Below are positions 31,055-37,944 of a stretch of 54,313 nt of DNA, in pieces. The stretch lies in IMG/VR virus record IMGVR_UViG_3300043395_001470, positions 1 through 54,313 of that record; one strand, given 5' to 3'. The position numbers were made by a program, and so were the translations under genes. The DNA comes from a virus. Position 1 is the stretch's first letter, and every line of letters begins with the position of its first letter. The notes beneath the pieces are model-generated. The model was not told where the DNA came from, ran no database searches, and saw nothing but the letters and a program-made list of their open reading frames with translations.

Positions 31055-31087
31055 GAAAAAAGAGGAGACCCCTAAGGATCTCCTCTC
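31055..31087 (-). terminator. Intrinsic terminator after the Mom-like gene
   Basis: On the minus strand AGAGGAGA and TCTCCTCT form an 8-bp stem with a 10-nt loop, followed by TTTTTT. It lies 26 nt past the stop codon at 31113. Confidence 0.8.
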
Positions 31088-31112
31088 CGCACTTCCTTCA
31101 CACCATATTATT

Positions 31113-31721
31113 TTACCACTTCTCCTGCTTCCATGTCAACCTTTTTCTGAGTCCCTCATCGAATACCATAAGATACCGATGTTTACGAGACCTATCCCTC
31201 CACTCACCATCAGCACCTCTAATGCTACCTCTAGAATGCTTAGTTCCGTCAGCATAATAAAAATCCTTCTTAGGTGCAGTTAGACCGTAGTATTGAAAAT
31301 TGCAAGCTCGGTATATAACTCCAGTGTGGTGATTAGAGTCAGCGTAACTAAGAATAGCACGAACTGGGGCATCTTTTCTAAATCTCCTTATGCAACGACT
31401 GACGAACCAAGATGTGATATTATACTCTTCTTTTTGAACATCTGGGTGAATACAAAGTCTTGATAACTCATAGATGCCCTCTTGTTTATGCCTTTGTAAT
31501 CCAAAAGCACCTACTGCTATCTCTGGGACGGGGAGGCCAGTAAAGACACAAGTGCCCAAGCAACCACCAACCCTAAGAATGTCAGAAACCGAGGATCTGA
31601 AAAGCCCATAGTTGAAACCAGATTTAAAATCTTTTGATTCGTCTTTAAGATAATGATAGGTATAAAGAAGATCTTTGATTTCTTCTTTACCTACCCTATC
31701 TATATAAAAATCTGATTTCAT
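31113..31721 (-). CDS. Mom-like DNA-modification protein (GNAT-related)
   Basis: The product has 202 residues. The pattern YTYHYLKDESKDFKSGF, then VGAFGLQ...YELSRLCIHPD, then AILSYADSNHHTGVIYRACN fits the Mom family of phage Mu, which converts adenine in DNA to a carbamoylmethyl derivative and blocks restriction. Here it could protect phage DNA from host nucleases. It has its own terminator. Phage Mu needs the Com activator to express mom, and no Com-like gene is recognised nearby. A generic acyltransferase is the alternative. Confidence 0.7.
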   Translation of the reverse strand: MKSDFYIDRVGKEEIKDLLYTYHYLKDESKDFKSGFNYGLFRSSVSDILRVGGCLGTCVFTGLPVPEIAVGAFGLQRHKQEGIYELSRLCIHPDVQKEEYNITSWFVSRCIRRFRKDAPVRAILSYADSNHHTGVIYRACNFQYYGLTAPKKDFYYADGTKHSRGSIRGADGEWRDRSRKHRYLMVFDEGLRKRLTWKQEKW

Positions 31722-31731
31722 CTAAGTATTT

Positions 31732-31905
31732 TTACTCACTTTGTTTGCATTCTAACATATATTCTACAGTATTTGCCACATCATTCATTGCATCACGAAG
31801 AAAAGGTCTTTGTCCAGATTCTTGCCTACAAACAGGACGACTATTATCAGTCAAAGTCCAACGCCACTGATTCATGTCAGCACAATACCAGAGATTAATT
31901 TTCAT
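31732..31905 (-). CDS. Small protein with Trp/Arg-rich start, function unknown
   Basis: The product has 57 residues and starts MKINLWYCADMNQWRWTLTD. I chose the ATG at 31905 because this start resembles small cyanophage proteins I remember (WRWTLTD, then a C-terminal helix AMNDVANTVEYMLECKQSE). It overlaps the upstream gene by 11 nt. Confidence 0.65.
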   Translation of the reverse strand: MKINLWYCADMNQWRWTLTDNSRPVCRQESGQRPFLRDAMNDVANTVEYMLECKQSE

Positions 31906-32053
31906 TTTTGAAATGCTCCAGTTCGATCCAGTTAAGGAGTGTTTGAAATGCAGTGATGGAAGCATTCGTGCAATTATCATCCTTAAGTTTTTGAACATAA
32001 TATTCAAGTGCTTCAATGACCATCTCACGGTCTTGTTTGGATATTAGTGACAT
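31895..32053 (-). CDS. Small helical protein, function unknown
   Basis: The product has 52 residues and starts MSLISKQDREMVIEALEYYV. A longer frame exists upstream but would run through tRNA-Thr, so the ATG at 32053 is the real start. It is predicted helical (EALEYYVQKLKDDN, AFQTLLNWIELEHF). Confidence 0.65.
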   Translation of the reverse strand: MSLISKQDREMVIEALEYYVQKLKDDNCTNASITAFQTLLNWIELEHFKNEN

Positions 32054-32071
32054 TGGAGTTTTAGAACTCAG

Positions 32072-32143
32072 AGCCCCCGACAAGATTTGAACTTGCGACA
32101 TCGGCTTTACAAAAGCCGTGCTCTACCACTGAGCTACAAGGGC
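32072..32143 (-). tRNA. tRNA-Thr (anticodon UGU)
   Basis: On the minus strand the cloverleaf closes: acceptor GCCCTTG with CGGGGGC (two G-U pairs), D-arm GCTC...GAGC, anticodon stem CGGCT/AGCCG with loop TTTGTAA (anticodon TGT), and T-arm with GTTCAAATC. The discriminator base is T (U in RNA), and CCA is not encoded. Confidence 0.9.
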
Positions 32144-32144
32144 A

Positions 32145-32414
32145 TTAATCGGCAGGTAACATTTCTGGATTTTCCAGTTCAACCTCAAACATAAGAGGAT
32201 GACACTCTTCATCAATCAAATAGAACGATGAATGGTACAAATCCTCAGGTTCAAAGCGTCTTTCGTTATCTGCTAATTTGATTAATTCCAGATCATAAAT
32301 GGATTCGTCTGGAAGTTCATCAAAAGTAAATGGAACTTGATTTATGAAATACATCAGAACAATCATTGTTCCTTTATTGTACCAACAATATCTGGCATCA
32401 ATTCTGTACTTCAT
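32145..32414 (-). CDS. Acidic protein, function unknown
   Basis: The product has 89 residues and starts MKYRIDARYCWYNKGTMIVL. It is acidic and mixed in secondary structure (FTFDELPDESIYDLELIKLA). An AGGAA ribosome-binding site within an ATAGGAA/TTTCCTAT dyad lies right before the ATG. The gene sits between tRNA-Thr and an HNH endonuclease gene, with a CTAAATA late box upstream. Confidence 0.65.
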   Translation of the reverse strand: MKYRIDARYCWYNKGTMIVLMYFINQVPFTFDELPDESIYDLELIKLADNERRFEPEDLYHSSFYLIDEECHPLMFEVELENPEMLPAD

Positions 32415-32438
32415 AGGAAAGTTCCTATTACTTTTGGT

Positions 32439-32445
32439 TATTTAG
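32439..32445 (-). promoter_or_regulatory. Late promoter box (CTAAATA) for the gene at 32145-32414
   Basis: CTAAATA on the minus strand overlaps the stop codon of the HNH gene and lies 25-31 nt before the ATG at 32414. Confidence 0.5.
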
Positions 32446-32900
32446 AGTATCTTGTTACGACCTCTATAAGTATCTGTTTGTGCGTGGCAGTTTGGGCATA
32501 ATAATCGGAGATTTTCTAAACGGTTATCGTAGTTGATGCCATTTATATGATCCAACTCTAAAGGAGTTGGTCTATCTCTCCATTTTGTTATACCACACAT
32601 TTCACACTGATGAATTTTAATACCTTCCTGTAGTAGACGATTTTTTAATTTATGTGATTGATAGGGATGTTTTCTATCATTCACCAAAAGTTCTTCTACA
32701 GGTTTTCGTGGTCCAAGTGTTTTTCCCTTATTCCACGCCTGTCCTTTAAAATGTGAAGTATCTAACCCAAGATTTTTAACTCTTGTTTTGGCAATAGTAT
32801 AATTGCCACCTGCTTCCTTGAGTCCAAGTTTGTTTAGGACTTGTCTCATACTTGTTGAGGACTTTACAGCATCAATAAATTGTTCTTCAGTGTATTTCAT
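32442..32900 (-). CDS. HNH homing endonuclease
   Basis: The product has 152 residues. The C-terminal half is a classic HNH: CEMCGITKWRD, then LELDHINGINYDNRLENLRL, then CPNCHAQTDTYRGRN, with two CxxC zinc knuckles around the catalytic His. The N-terminal part (YTEEQFIDAVKSSTSMRQVL) looks like a helix-turn-helix DNA-binding module. It is free-standing between two small genes and near two tRNA genes. A perfect 10-bp inverted repeat encloses its late promoter and touches its ATG. Confidence 0.9.
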   Translation of the reverse strand: MKYTEEQFIDAVKSSTSMRQVLNKLGLKEAGGNYTIAKTRVKNLGLDTSHFKGQAWNKGKTLGPRKPVEELLVNDRKHPYQSHKLKNRLLQEGIKIHQCEMCGITKWRDRPTPLELDHINGINYDNRLENLRLLCPNCHAQTDTYRGRNKIL

Positions 32901-32944
32901 AGAAAAGGTAGACGTTATATTTATTTATAAAGTTTACCTTTTCT
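32901..32944 (-). promoter_or_regulatory. Late promoter in the loop of a 10-bp inverted repeat touching the HNH start codon
   Basis: The arms AGAAAAGGTA (32901-32910) and TACCTTTTCT (32935-32944) pair perfectly and enclose TATAAATA (32922-32929). The inner arm ends at the base before the ATG. A transcript that starts upstream would hide the start codon, while one that starts in the loop would not. Confidence 0.8.
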
Positions 32945-32947
32945 AAT

Positions 32948-33031
32948 GGGCAAGGGGGGACTCGAACCCCCACGGGATTACTCCCAGCGCATTTTAAGTG
33001 CGATACGGCTACCGGATTACGTCACTCGCCC
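32948..33031 (-). tRNA. tRNA-Leu (anticodon UAA)
   Basis: On the minus strand: acceptor GGGCGAG with CTTGCCC, D-arm with GGTAGCC, anticodon stem CGCA/TGCG with loop CTTAAAA (anticodon TAA), a long variable arm as in Leu tRNAs, and T-arm with GGTTCGAGTCC. The length is 84 nt. Confidence 0.9.
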
Positions 33032-33033
33032 AT

Positions 33034-33054
33034 AAAAACTCAGAGAAGACTGAG
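33034..33054 (-). terminator. Intrinsic terminator at the end of the 59-residue gene
   Basis: On the minus strand AACTCAG and CTGAGTT form a stem with a short loop, followed by TTTT. The hairpin includes the gene's stop codon. Confidence 0.7.
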
Positions 33055-33219
33055 TTGATTATTAGATTCTACCACATAAGTCGGGGGATGTAACCTACAA
33101 TATTCATTAAATGTAATTTTCATTTCTTTGTTCGTGAGACCACAGTTTGATGCTGCTTGAGGAATGTTCCACTTTGCAGTGAAAAGCATTTCCATCGATT
33201 CTCTTGTCTCTGGACGCAT
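33040..33219 (-). CDS. Small conserved-type protein (59 residues), function unknown
   Basis: The frame runs from an ATG at 33219 to a TGA at 33040-33042. The product starts MRPETRESMEMLFTAKWNIP and continues QAASNCGLTNKEMKITFNEY, which looks like a helix-turn-helix (QAASNCGLTNKEMK). A DNA-binding role is possible. I recognise the type from T4-like cyanophages. The region before the ATG is a repeated element also found before gp59. A terminator lies at the 3' end. Confidence 0.7.
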   Translation of the reverse strand: MRPETRESMEMLFTAKWNIPQAASNCGLTNKEMKITFNEYCRLHPPTYVVESNNQLSLL

Positions 33220-33272
33220 TTTGAAAAAGTAATAGAACTAAAATTTTACCGGGAATTTTTCCCCCTAAAAAT
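33220..33272 (-). promoter_or_regulatory. Repeated regulatory element A (GGGAA/TTCCC dyad) before the 59-residue gene
   Basis: On the minus strand TTTTAGGGGGAAAAATTCCC is followed by GG, an AT-rich spacer and CTATTACTTTTTC right up to the ATG. Element B at 50634-50690 before gp59 has the same order and nearly the same bases. Confidence 0.65.
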
Positions 33273-33277
33273 GAAAC

Positions 33278-33469
33278 TTAAAGTGGATTTGCGTAGGAGA
33301 GAGTATCCTCATCCACTGTGGCACGAACAAAGTCTAACACGTTCATGAACTCATCTACGGTCTCGCAGACCACTTCCTTTTCTGACCCCTCACTGGAGTA
33401 CAGATACACGGTTCGTTTGATTGGATCAACCACACAACGTGTCAGATACTCATCCTGCATTCGGTTCAT
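33278..33469 (-). CDS. Small protein, function unknown
   Basis: The product has 63 residues and starts MNRMQDEYLTRCVVDPIKRT. It has a beta-hairpin-like half (VYLYSSEGSEKEVVCETVDE) and a helix. It is driven by a near-perfect sigma70 promoter 18-46 nt upstream, with an AAGG ribosome-binding site. Confidence 0.65.
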   Translation of the reverse strand: MNRMQDEYLTRCVVDPIKRTVYLYSSEGSEKEVVCETVDEFMNVLDFVRATVDEDTLSYANPL

Positions 33470-33486
33470 CCGTTGATTACCTTAGT

Positions 33487-33515
33487 AATATAGCAGGTGC
33501 CGAGTCCCTTGTCAA
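33487..33515 (-). promoter_or_regulatory. Near-perfect sigma70 promoter
   Basis: TTGACA (33510-33515), 17 nt, then TATATT (33487-33492) on the minus strand. It should drive the genes at 33278-33469 and 33040-33219 and possibly the tRNAs early in infection. Confidence 0.8.
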
Positions 33516-33518
33516 GGG

Positions 33519-33752
33519 TCAGGCAAGTTTTAATGTCGTGGAACCGATACCTGCTACAGAAAAAGTAATATCGGATCCTGATACTGAGAATGTTAAAGTA
33601 TTTGTTCCGTTACTATTTCCTGTTGATGTAACAATTCCACTAACATTTAAAGATCCAAAAGATCCTGTTCCGGCAATTGTCAAACCACCAGAATTGGGAT
33701 CACTAGGCAATTCTGGTGCTTCTCTTGGGGTAAATCCACTAAATTCTGCCAT
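33519..33752 (-). CDS. Small virion-like protein
   Basis: The product has 77 residues and starts MAEFSGFTPREAPELPSDPN. The rest is Gly/Ser/Thr-rich beta sequence (FSVSGSDITFSVAGIGSTTL), like pieces of the phage fibres. It follows two baseplate-region genes on the same strand and is probably a small tail component. Confidence 0.6.
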   Translation of the reverse strand: MAEFSGFTPREAPELPSDPNSGGLTIAGTGSFGSLNVSGIVTSTGNSNGTNTLTFSVSGSDITFSVAGIGSTTLKLA

Positions 33753-33756
33753 TTAT

Positions 33757-34557
33757 TTACTCCTTAGTATCATAATGATATCCAGCAATAGATCTCTGAG
33801 AATTATCTCCAGGATAATCTTCAATTGTTCCTTCGTATTCTGGAATAAGTCTTTCTGTATCAATTCTTTCAGCCATGATGTGGTAGAAACAATTGATTGG
33901 CATACCTCCACGGGACTGAAGATATACTTTTTCATCATCCCACCGTTTTACAATAATATCTTGGTGGGCACCGATTGCCGTTAAGTTAACTGTAATAGTA
34001 TCAATATCAACAAGACCTTTCCAATAATCTGGAAGAAGAATCTCTGTAGTATTTCTAACTCTTCCTCGAATATAAACTGCTGCTTCAGGTCCTTCTACAC
34101 AAGTATGAGTCAGTCTCCATCCTTCTCGTGTTGGGTGAGGAATATCAAAGTTTTTCTTCGCAGAAAGTCTATGAGCACCACAAAAAGCAACTACATCTCC
34201 TTGAGATTGAATGAGTGCTCCTGCTCTTACAATTGCGCCAGCAGTAATGATTCCATCCACATCCAAATTGGAGAAAATAGCAGCATCACCAAGAACCGCA
34301 AGAGAATACGGTGAATTGTTTACGATTCCACAGGCAACAAGTGCTCCAGGAATAATAGGTGGAGGAGATTCGGTATTTGTGAGGGGGGCAATCATTACAG
34401 TTCCCCAAATATTAGGAAACACTAAAGGATTTCCAGTTATAGTTGGTCCCTCTAAGAAAGCAGATCCACGAATTTCTAATGGGCCCCTACCTAATATTTC
34501 AGGTCTACCTACACCAACAAATAGTCTTTTTCCAACATAAAGATCGGGTACTTTCAT
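33757..34557 (-). CDS. Virion structural protein near the baseplate spike
   Basis: The product has 266 residues. The N-terminal part has repeats of the fibre type (LGRGPLEIRGSAFLEGPTIT). The C-terminal part contains KKNFDIPHPTREGWRLTHTC followed by VEGPEAAVYIRGR, a block I remember from the ends of many cyanophage tail proteins. It is followed by a 4-base gap to the needle-like gene upstream, so they probably assemble together. The function beyond tail structure is unknown. Confidence 0.65.
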   Translation of the reverse strand: MKVPDLYVGKRLFVGVGRPEILGRGPLEIRGSAFLEGPTITGNPLVFPNIWGTVMIAPLTNTESPPPIIPGALVACGIVNNSPYSLAVLGDAAIFSNLDVDGIITAGAIVRAGALIQSQGDVVAFCGAHRLSAKKNFDIPHPTREGWRLTHTCVEGPEAAVYIRGRVRNTTEILLPDYWKGLVDIDTITVNLTAIGAHQDIIVKRWDDEKVYLQSRGGMPINCFYHIMAERIDTERLIPEYEGTIEDYPGDNSQRSIAGYHYDTKE

Positions 34558-34560
34558 ATT

Positions 34561-35148
34561 TTAAAATTTAAATCTATCTTCATTAAAGAACAATCCACCT
34601 TTGGATCCTTTAATTTTTGTCGCTCCATCGGCACAGTCAATTAGACCACCATAAATGTTAAGAATACCTTTACCAATACACTCTACAGTTTTCTCTGAGA
34701 ATATTTTGGTAGATACTTTACTATCTAGGTCGATCTGCTGAGACTTTAAGAGAATCTTTTCGTCAGCATCTAATATTATAACACCTTTTTCGTTTCCTGT
34801 CCCAGAGGCACGAATATCAACATTCTCTGCAGCAATTCTGAGTCTGCCCTTTGGTACATTAATTACAAAATCACCACTTGTTGCCTCAAAGTATATTCCT
34901 GGTATTTCTTTAGATACATCAGTTCCAGCAATAACTTGATAAGTTCCAGGACATCTATTAATAGTTCCACCTTTTCTGCCGCCTTCAGTGGAACCATCAA
35001 CATCCATTTGCATGTAATGTCTTCCGCCATCAGGTCCAGTCCTGAGCATAACCCCAGACTGAACATTATCATCATGAATATGTCCAAATCTTATCTCACC
35101 ATGATGAGTTCCATATCTTGTCGAATAACTATCTTTTTTCTGTCCCAT
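34561..35148 (-). CDS. Needle-like baseplate protein (beta-helical spike candidate)
   Basis: The product has 195 residues. Regular short strands with charged turns (GDFVINVPKGRLRIAAENVD, GVIILDADEKILLKSQQIDL) resemble the triangular beta-helix of the T4 gp5 C-terminal spike. The start overlaps the stop of the gp5-like gene by 1 nt, which supports a shared function. I infer that the spike tip exists here as a separate chain. Confidence 0.55.
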   Translation of the reverse strand: MGQKKDSYSTRYGTHHGEIRFGHIHDDNVQSGVMLRTGPDGGRHYMQMDVDGSTEGGRKGGTINRCPGTYQVIAGTDVSKEIPGIYFEATSGDFVINVPKGRLRIAAENVDIRASGTGNEKGVIILDADEKILLKSQQIDLDSKVSTKIFSEKTVECIGKGILNIYGGLIDCADGATKIKGSKGGLFFNEDRFKF

Positions 35149-37727
35149 TATGGTACTAACTCAAATTCTTGTTTTGGTGGTATTTTGCCTACGCAATCAA
35201 TTACAGAAATAATTCTTTCACCTGCTTGCTGTTTTCTTTCAAGTTCTTCTGGTGTTAACCTGAGAAGTGCGAAACGAGGAGCAAGTTTAGCATTAAATCC
35301 ACTGTTACTTATTACACGAATATTTGGATAACTTGTAAATGATTTGCCAGTGTTTCTAATTATAATAGTTTTAATAGCACCATTATTGTCAACTTCTCCA
35401 ACCTCCGCATCAACTCCATTATTTGGAGGATTATACTCTACAATAGTAGGAGGAACTACTGTTTCAGGTCCACTTACCTCATCTGGAGGAATAAAAACTA
35501 CAGGATCTCCTGGAGTGTAGTTTTGTCCTGGAGTTAAAATCACAACATCTTCAAGAACAACATCAATAGGATATGATGTGTTATCCACCGGAGTTGTTGG
35601 ATCAAAAGGTGATGGAGTTGGGAACTGTGGTGGTGGTCCTGGAGGATTTGCAGAGTTATAGTCTCCACAAGCAGGAGCAGTTACAGTTTGACTTTCTGTG
35701 ACTTGAACTGCTGCAGAGTTTGGATATTTTACCCAATCTCCAGCATTGAGATTAATAGTTTCTCCCGAAAGGTATGGAAGATCATAACATCCACTGGATC
35801 TCCTCACCATTGTTTCGCAATAGTTGGCAAAGGTTCTTCCACCACCACCTTCACTTCCATCATATCCATAGAGATAATCTTTTCCAGGTTCTTCAATTAC
35901 AACAGCAACAACTCTACCATTCTTCAATCCACTTAAAGAAATACATCCTTCTTTACCACTGTCACCACCAAAAGATGGATTATTTGTAGTTGCTCCTCCG
36001 CTTCCATTTTTAACATCAGGATCATATTCAAGGATTGCTCTTCCAACTGCCCCAGAACCTTTACCACAATTATCCTTGAATTTCACAAAAGGAGGTTCTG
36101 AATAATTGCCACCTTGAGTAATGATATCAACACCAAGAATCTCACCAGTAAAACCTATAATGGCATTTCCTGTGGCACCACTTCCTTCTCCACCATAAAA
36201 CTCAACAACTGGTGGACCACAACGAAATGGACCAACATCACAAGGAGCACCTAATGGACTAACATCAAATCCATTTGTTGCAGATTCAACAGTAGTCTGA
36301 ATAGAAGTGACTGCTCCAGTAACTGCTCCAACAGCACCCTCAACCTGATCTGTAATAGTTCCAGCAAAATTTGTTACCTGATTTACAAGACCTTGAATAT
36401 CAAATGTTGCTGTCTTTTCTACACCATTCCAAGGACTCCAAGAATCAATTTCAGGACAGTTTGGTTTAGTATCACAACTCAACCAGGAAAAGATATCGGC
36501 AATAAACCCAAGAATATTTCCTGCAATATCAATAGTTGTACCAATAATACCACTGATAGCTCCAAGAATTCCAGTTACTCCAGAAAGAATATCATTAAGA
36601 ACTCCACCAAGAATAACACTTACAAACTGCTGAGCAAAACAAGCAGGAACATTAATCAGTTTGTCGAATAAAGAAAGAAGTAATTTTGATACAAGATTAA
36701 AAAGATTTCCGATAATCTTTCTAAACAAACATGCGATCAAATCATTGACATTTTCTACAGCAGTCTTTAAATTTGGTCTCTCATTTGGAAAGATTGTATA
36801 ATAAAAATCTTTCATCTTATCATTGACAACCTTAATCACATTCTTTTCAATCTCAGTAACAATCCACTGGATTCCTTGTGTGATTTTATCTGCTACAAAC
36901 TTTACCTTATCTTCAATCCATCTTTGCACATCTTCTATACTTGTAGATACTTTTGTTTTCCAATCAGATAAGGTTTTTCTTGCAGTCTCAATATCTTTTA
37001 CGAGTTCTAAGATATCAAGTTGTATTTGACCTAATGGTTGTTTCTCGCAAACAGAAGTAAGTGGAACACTGTGCTTTTTCTGTCCTTCTGTTTTTTGTTG
37101 TTCTGATGCAGCATCTGCTAAGGAATTATCTCCAACAACAGATTGATTGATTGCATTATTTACGTTACCAGTATTACCTTCACGATTTAATGGATCAGTT
37201 TCGACGACATTAGGACCACCACTTTGCTTTCCTAATGGTTTTTCCTTTTCAGTTCTTAGAGAATATTTTGCTACGGTTTCTTCAGCAAATCTGTATCCCT
37301 GGAAGGGAATGAATCCAGCATCTGGAATGTTATTGAGAACTTGAGTATACTGGTTATATCCAAGCACACCCATAATGATTGGTTGCTGTGCATCTTCTCC
37401 ATCTAAGAAGAAACCATACACAAACATACCTTGCTTAAGGTTTGGTGTTTGAGACAATCCACCAGTTCCTGCGCCAGCAGTGACTGGATACATTACGGAA
37501 GCCCAAGGAAGATCATCATCTTTAAGTTCGGAAGGAACACCTGTGTGGTATCCCATAATGCGAACCTTATAACGATACTCAAAACCCTTATGATCTTCTG
37601 TTGTTGAAGTTCTGTAACCAGGAATATTTCCACTCCACTTGGTTTCGTCAACAATCTGACCTAACCACCAAATGAAGTTATCTCTTCCTACAAAATGTCT
37701 CTTAAATAAACCTTGCTCAACTGTCAT
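35148..37727 (-). CDS. gp5-like baseplate hub protein (OB-fold), without lysozyme domain
   Basis: The product has 859 residues. Residues 1-130 carry the gp5/VgrG OB-fold pattern (FIWWLGQIVDETKWSGN, KVRIMGYHTGVPSELKDDDL, PWASVMYPVTAGAGTGGL, GMFVYGFFLDGEDAQQPIIM). After a charged linker, a long helical and hydrophobic region (residues about 240-420) and beta modules follow. T4 gp5 carries a lysozyme after its OB-fold, and no such domain is visible here. Muralytic domains sit instead in the two genes upstream. Confidence 0.7.
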   Translation of the reverse strand: MTVEQGLFKRHFVGRDNFIWWLGQIVDETKWSGNIPGYRTSTTEDHKGFEYRYKVRIMGYHTGVPSELKDDDLPWASVMYPVTAGAGTGGLSQTPNLKQGMFVYGFFLDGEDAQQPIIMGVLGYNQYTQVLNNIPDAGFIPFQGYRFAEETVAKYSLRTEKEKPLGKQSGGPNVVETDPLNREGNTGNVNNAINQSVVGDNSLADAASEQQKTEGQKKHSVPLTSVCEKQPLGQIQLDILELVKDIETARKTLSDWKTKVSTSIEDVQRWIEDKVKFVADKITQGIQWIVTEIEKNVIKVVNDKMKDFYYTIFPNERPNLKTAVENVNDLIACLFRKIIGNLFNLVSKLLLSLFDKLINVPACFAQQFVSVILGGVLNDILSGVTGILGAISGIIGTTIDIAGNILGFIADIFSWLSCDTKPNCPEIDSWSPWNGVEKTATFDIQGLVNQVTNFAGTITDQVEGAVGAVTGAVTSIQTTVESATNGFDVSPLGAPCDVGPFRCGPPVVEFYGGEGSGATGNAIIGFTGEILGVDIITQGGNYSEPPFVKFKDNCGKGSGAVGRAILEYDPDVKNGSGGATTNNPSFGGDSGKEGCISLSGLKNGRVVAVVIEEPGKDYLYGYDGSEGGGGRTFANYCETMVRRSSGCYDLPYLSGETINLNAGDWVKYPNSAAVQVTESQTVTAPACGDYNSANPPGPPPQFPTPSPFDPTTPVDNTSYPIDVVLEDVVILTPGQNYTPGDPVVFIPPDEVSGPETVVPPTIVEYNPPNNGVDAEVGEVDNNGAIKTIIIRNTGKSFTSYPNIRVISNSGFNAKLAPRFALLRLTPEELERKQQAGERIISVIDCVGKIPPKQEFELVP

Positions 37728-37935
37728 AGACTCTACATTCTAAGGCATCAGGGTTTTCATCACAATACATTTCAAAACCAGTGGGATCGTGATCGGTATC
37801 TGGATGATTTGCTTGATACTTCTCAAGGTGTTCTACTTCATCCTCTAAATGACGACGACGTTGCCCACTGGTATTAGGATTATCGAGTTCATCCTTGTCG
37901 TCGTTGATATGTTGTTGTAGTGATTTGTCTGTCAT
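37717..37935 (-). CDS. Small acidic protein, function unknown
   Basis: The product has 72 residues and starts MTDKSLQQHINDDKDELDNP. It is acidic and helical with a conserved-looking end (GFEMYCDENPDALECRVYDS) with two Cys. It overlaps the gp5-like start by 11 nt and lies between the gp27-like and gp5-like genes, so a hub assembly role is plausible. Confidence 0.65.
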   Translation of the reverse strand: MTDKSLQQHINDDKDELDNPNTSGQRRRHLEDEVEHLEKYQANHPDTDHDPTGFEMYCDENPDALECRVYDS

Positions 37936-37944
37936 TTTGGTCTC

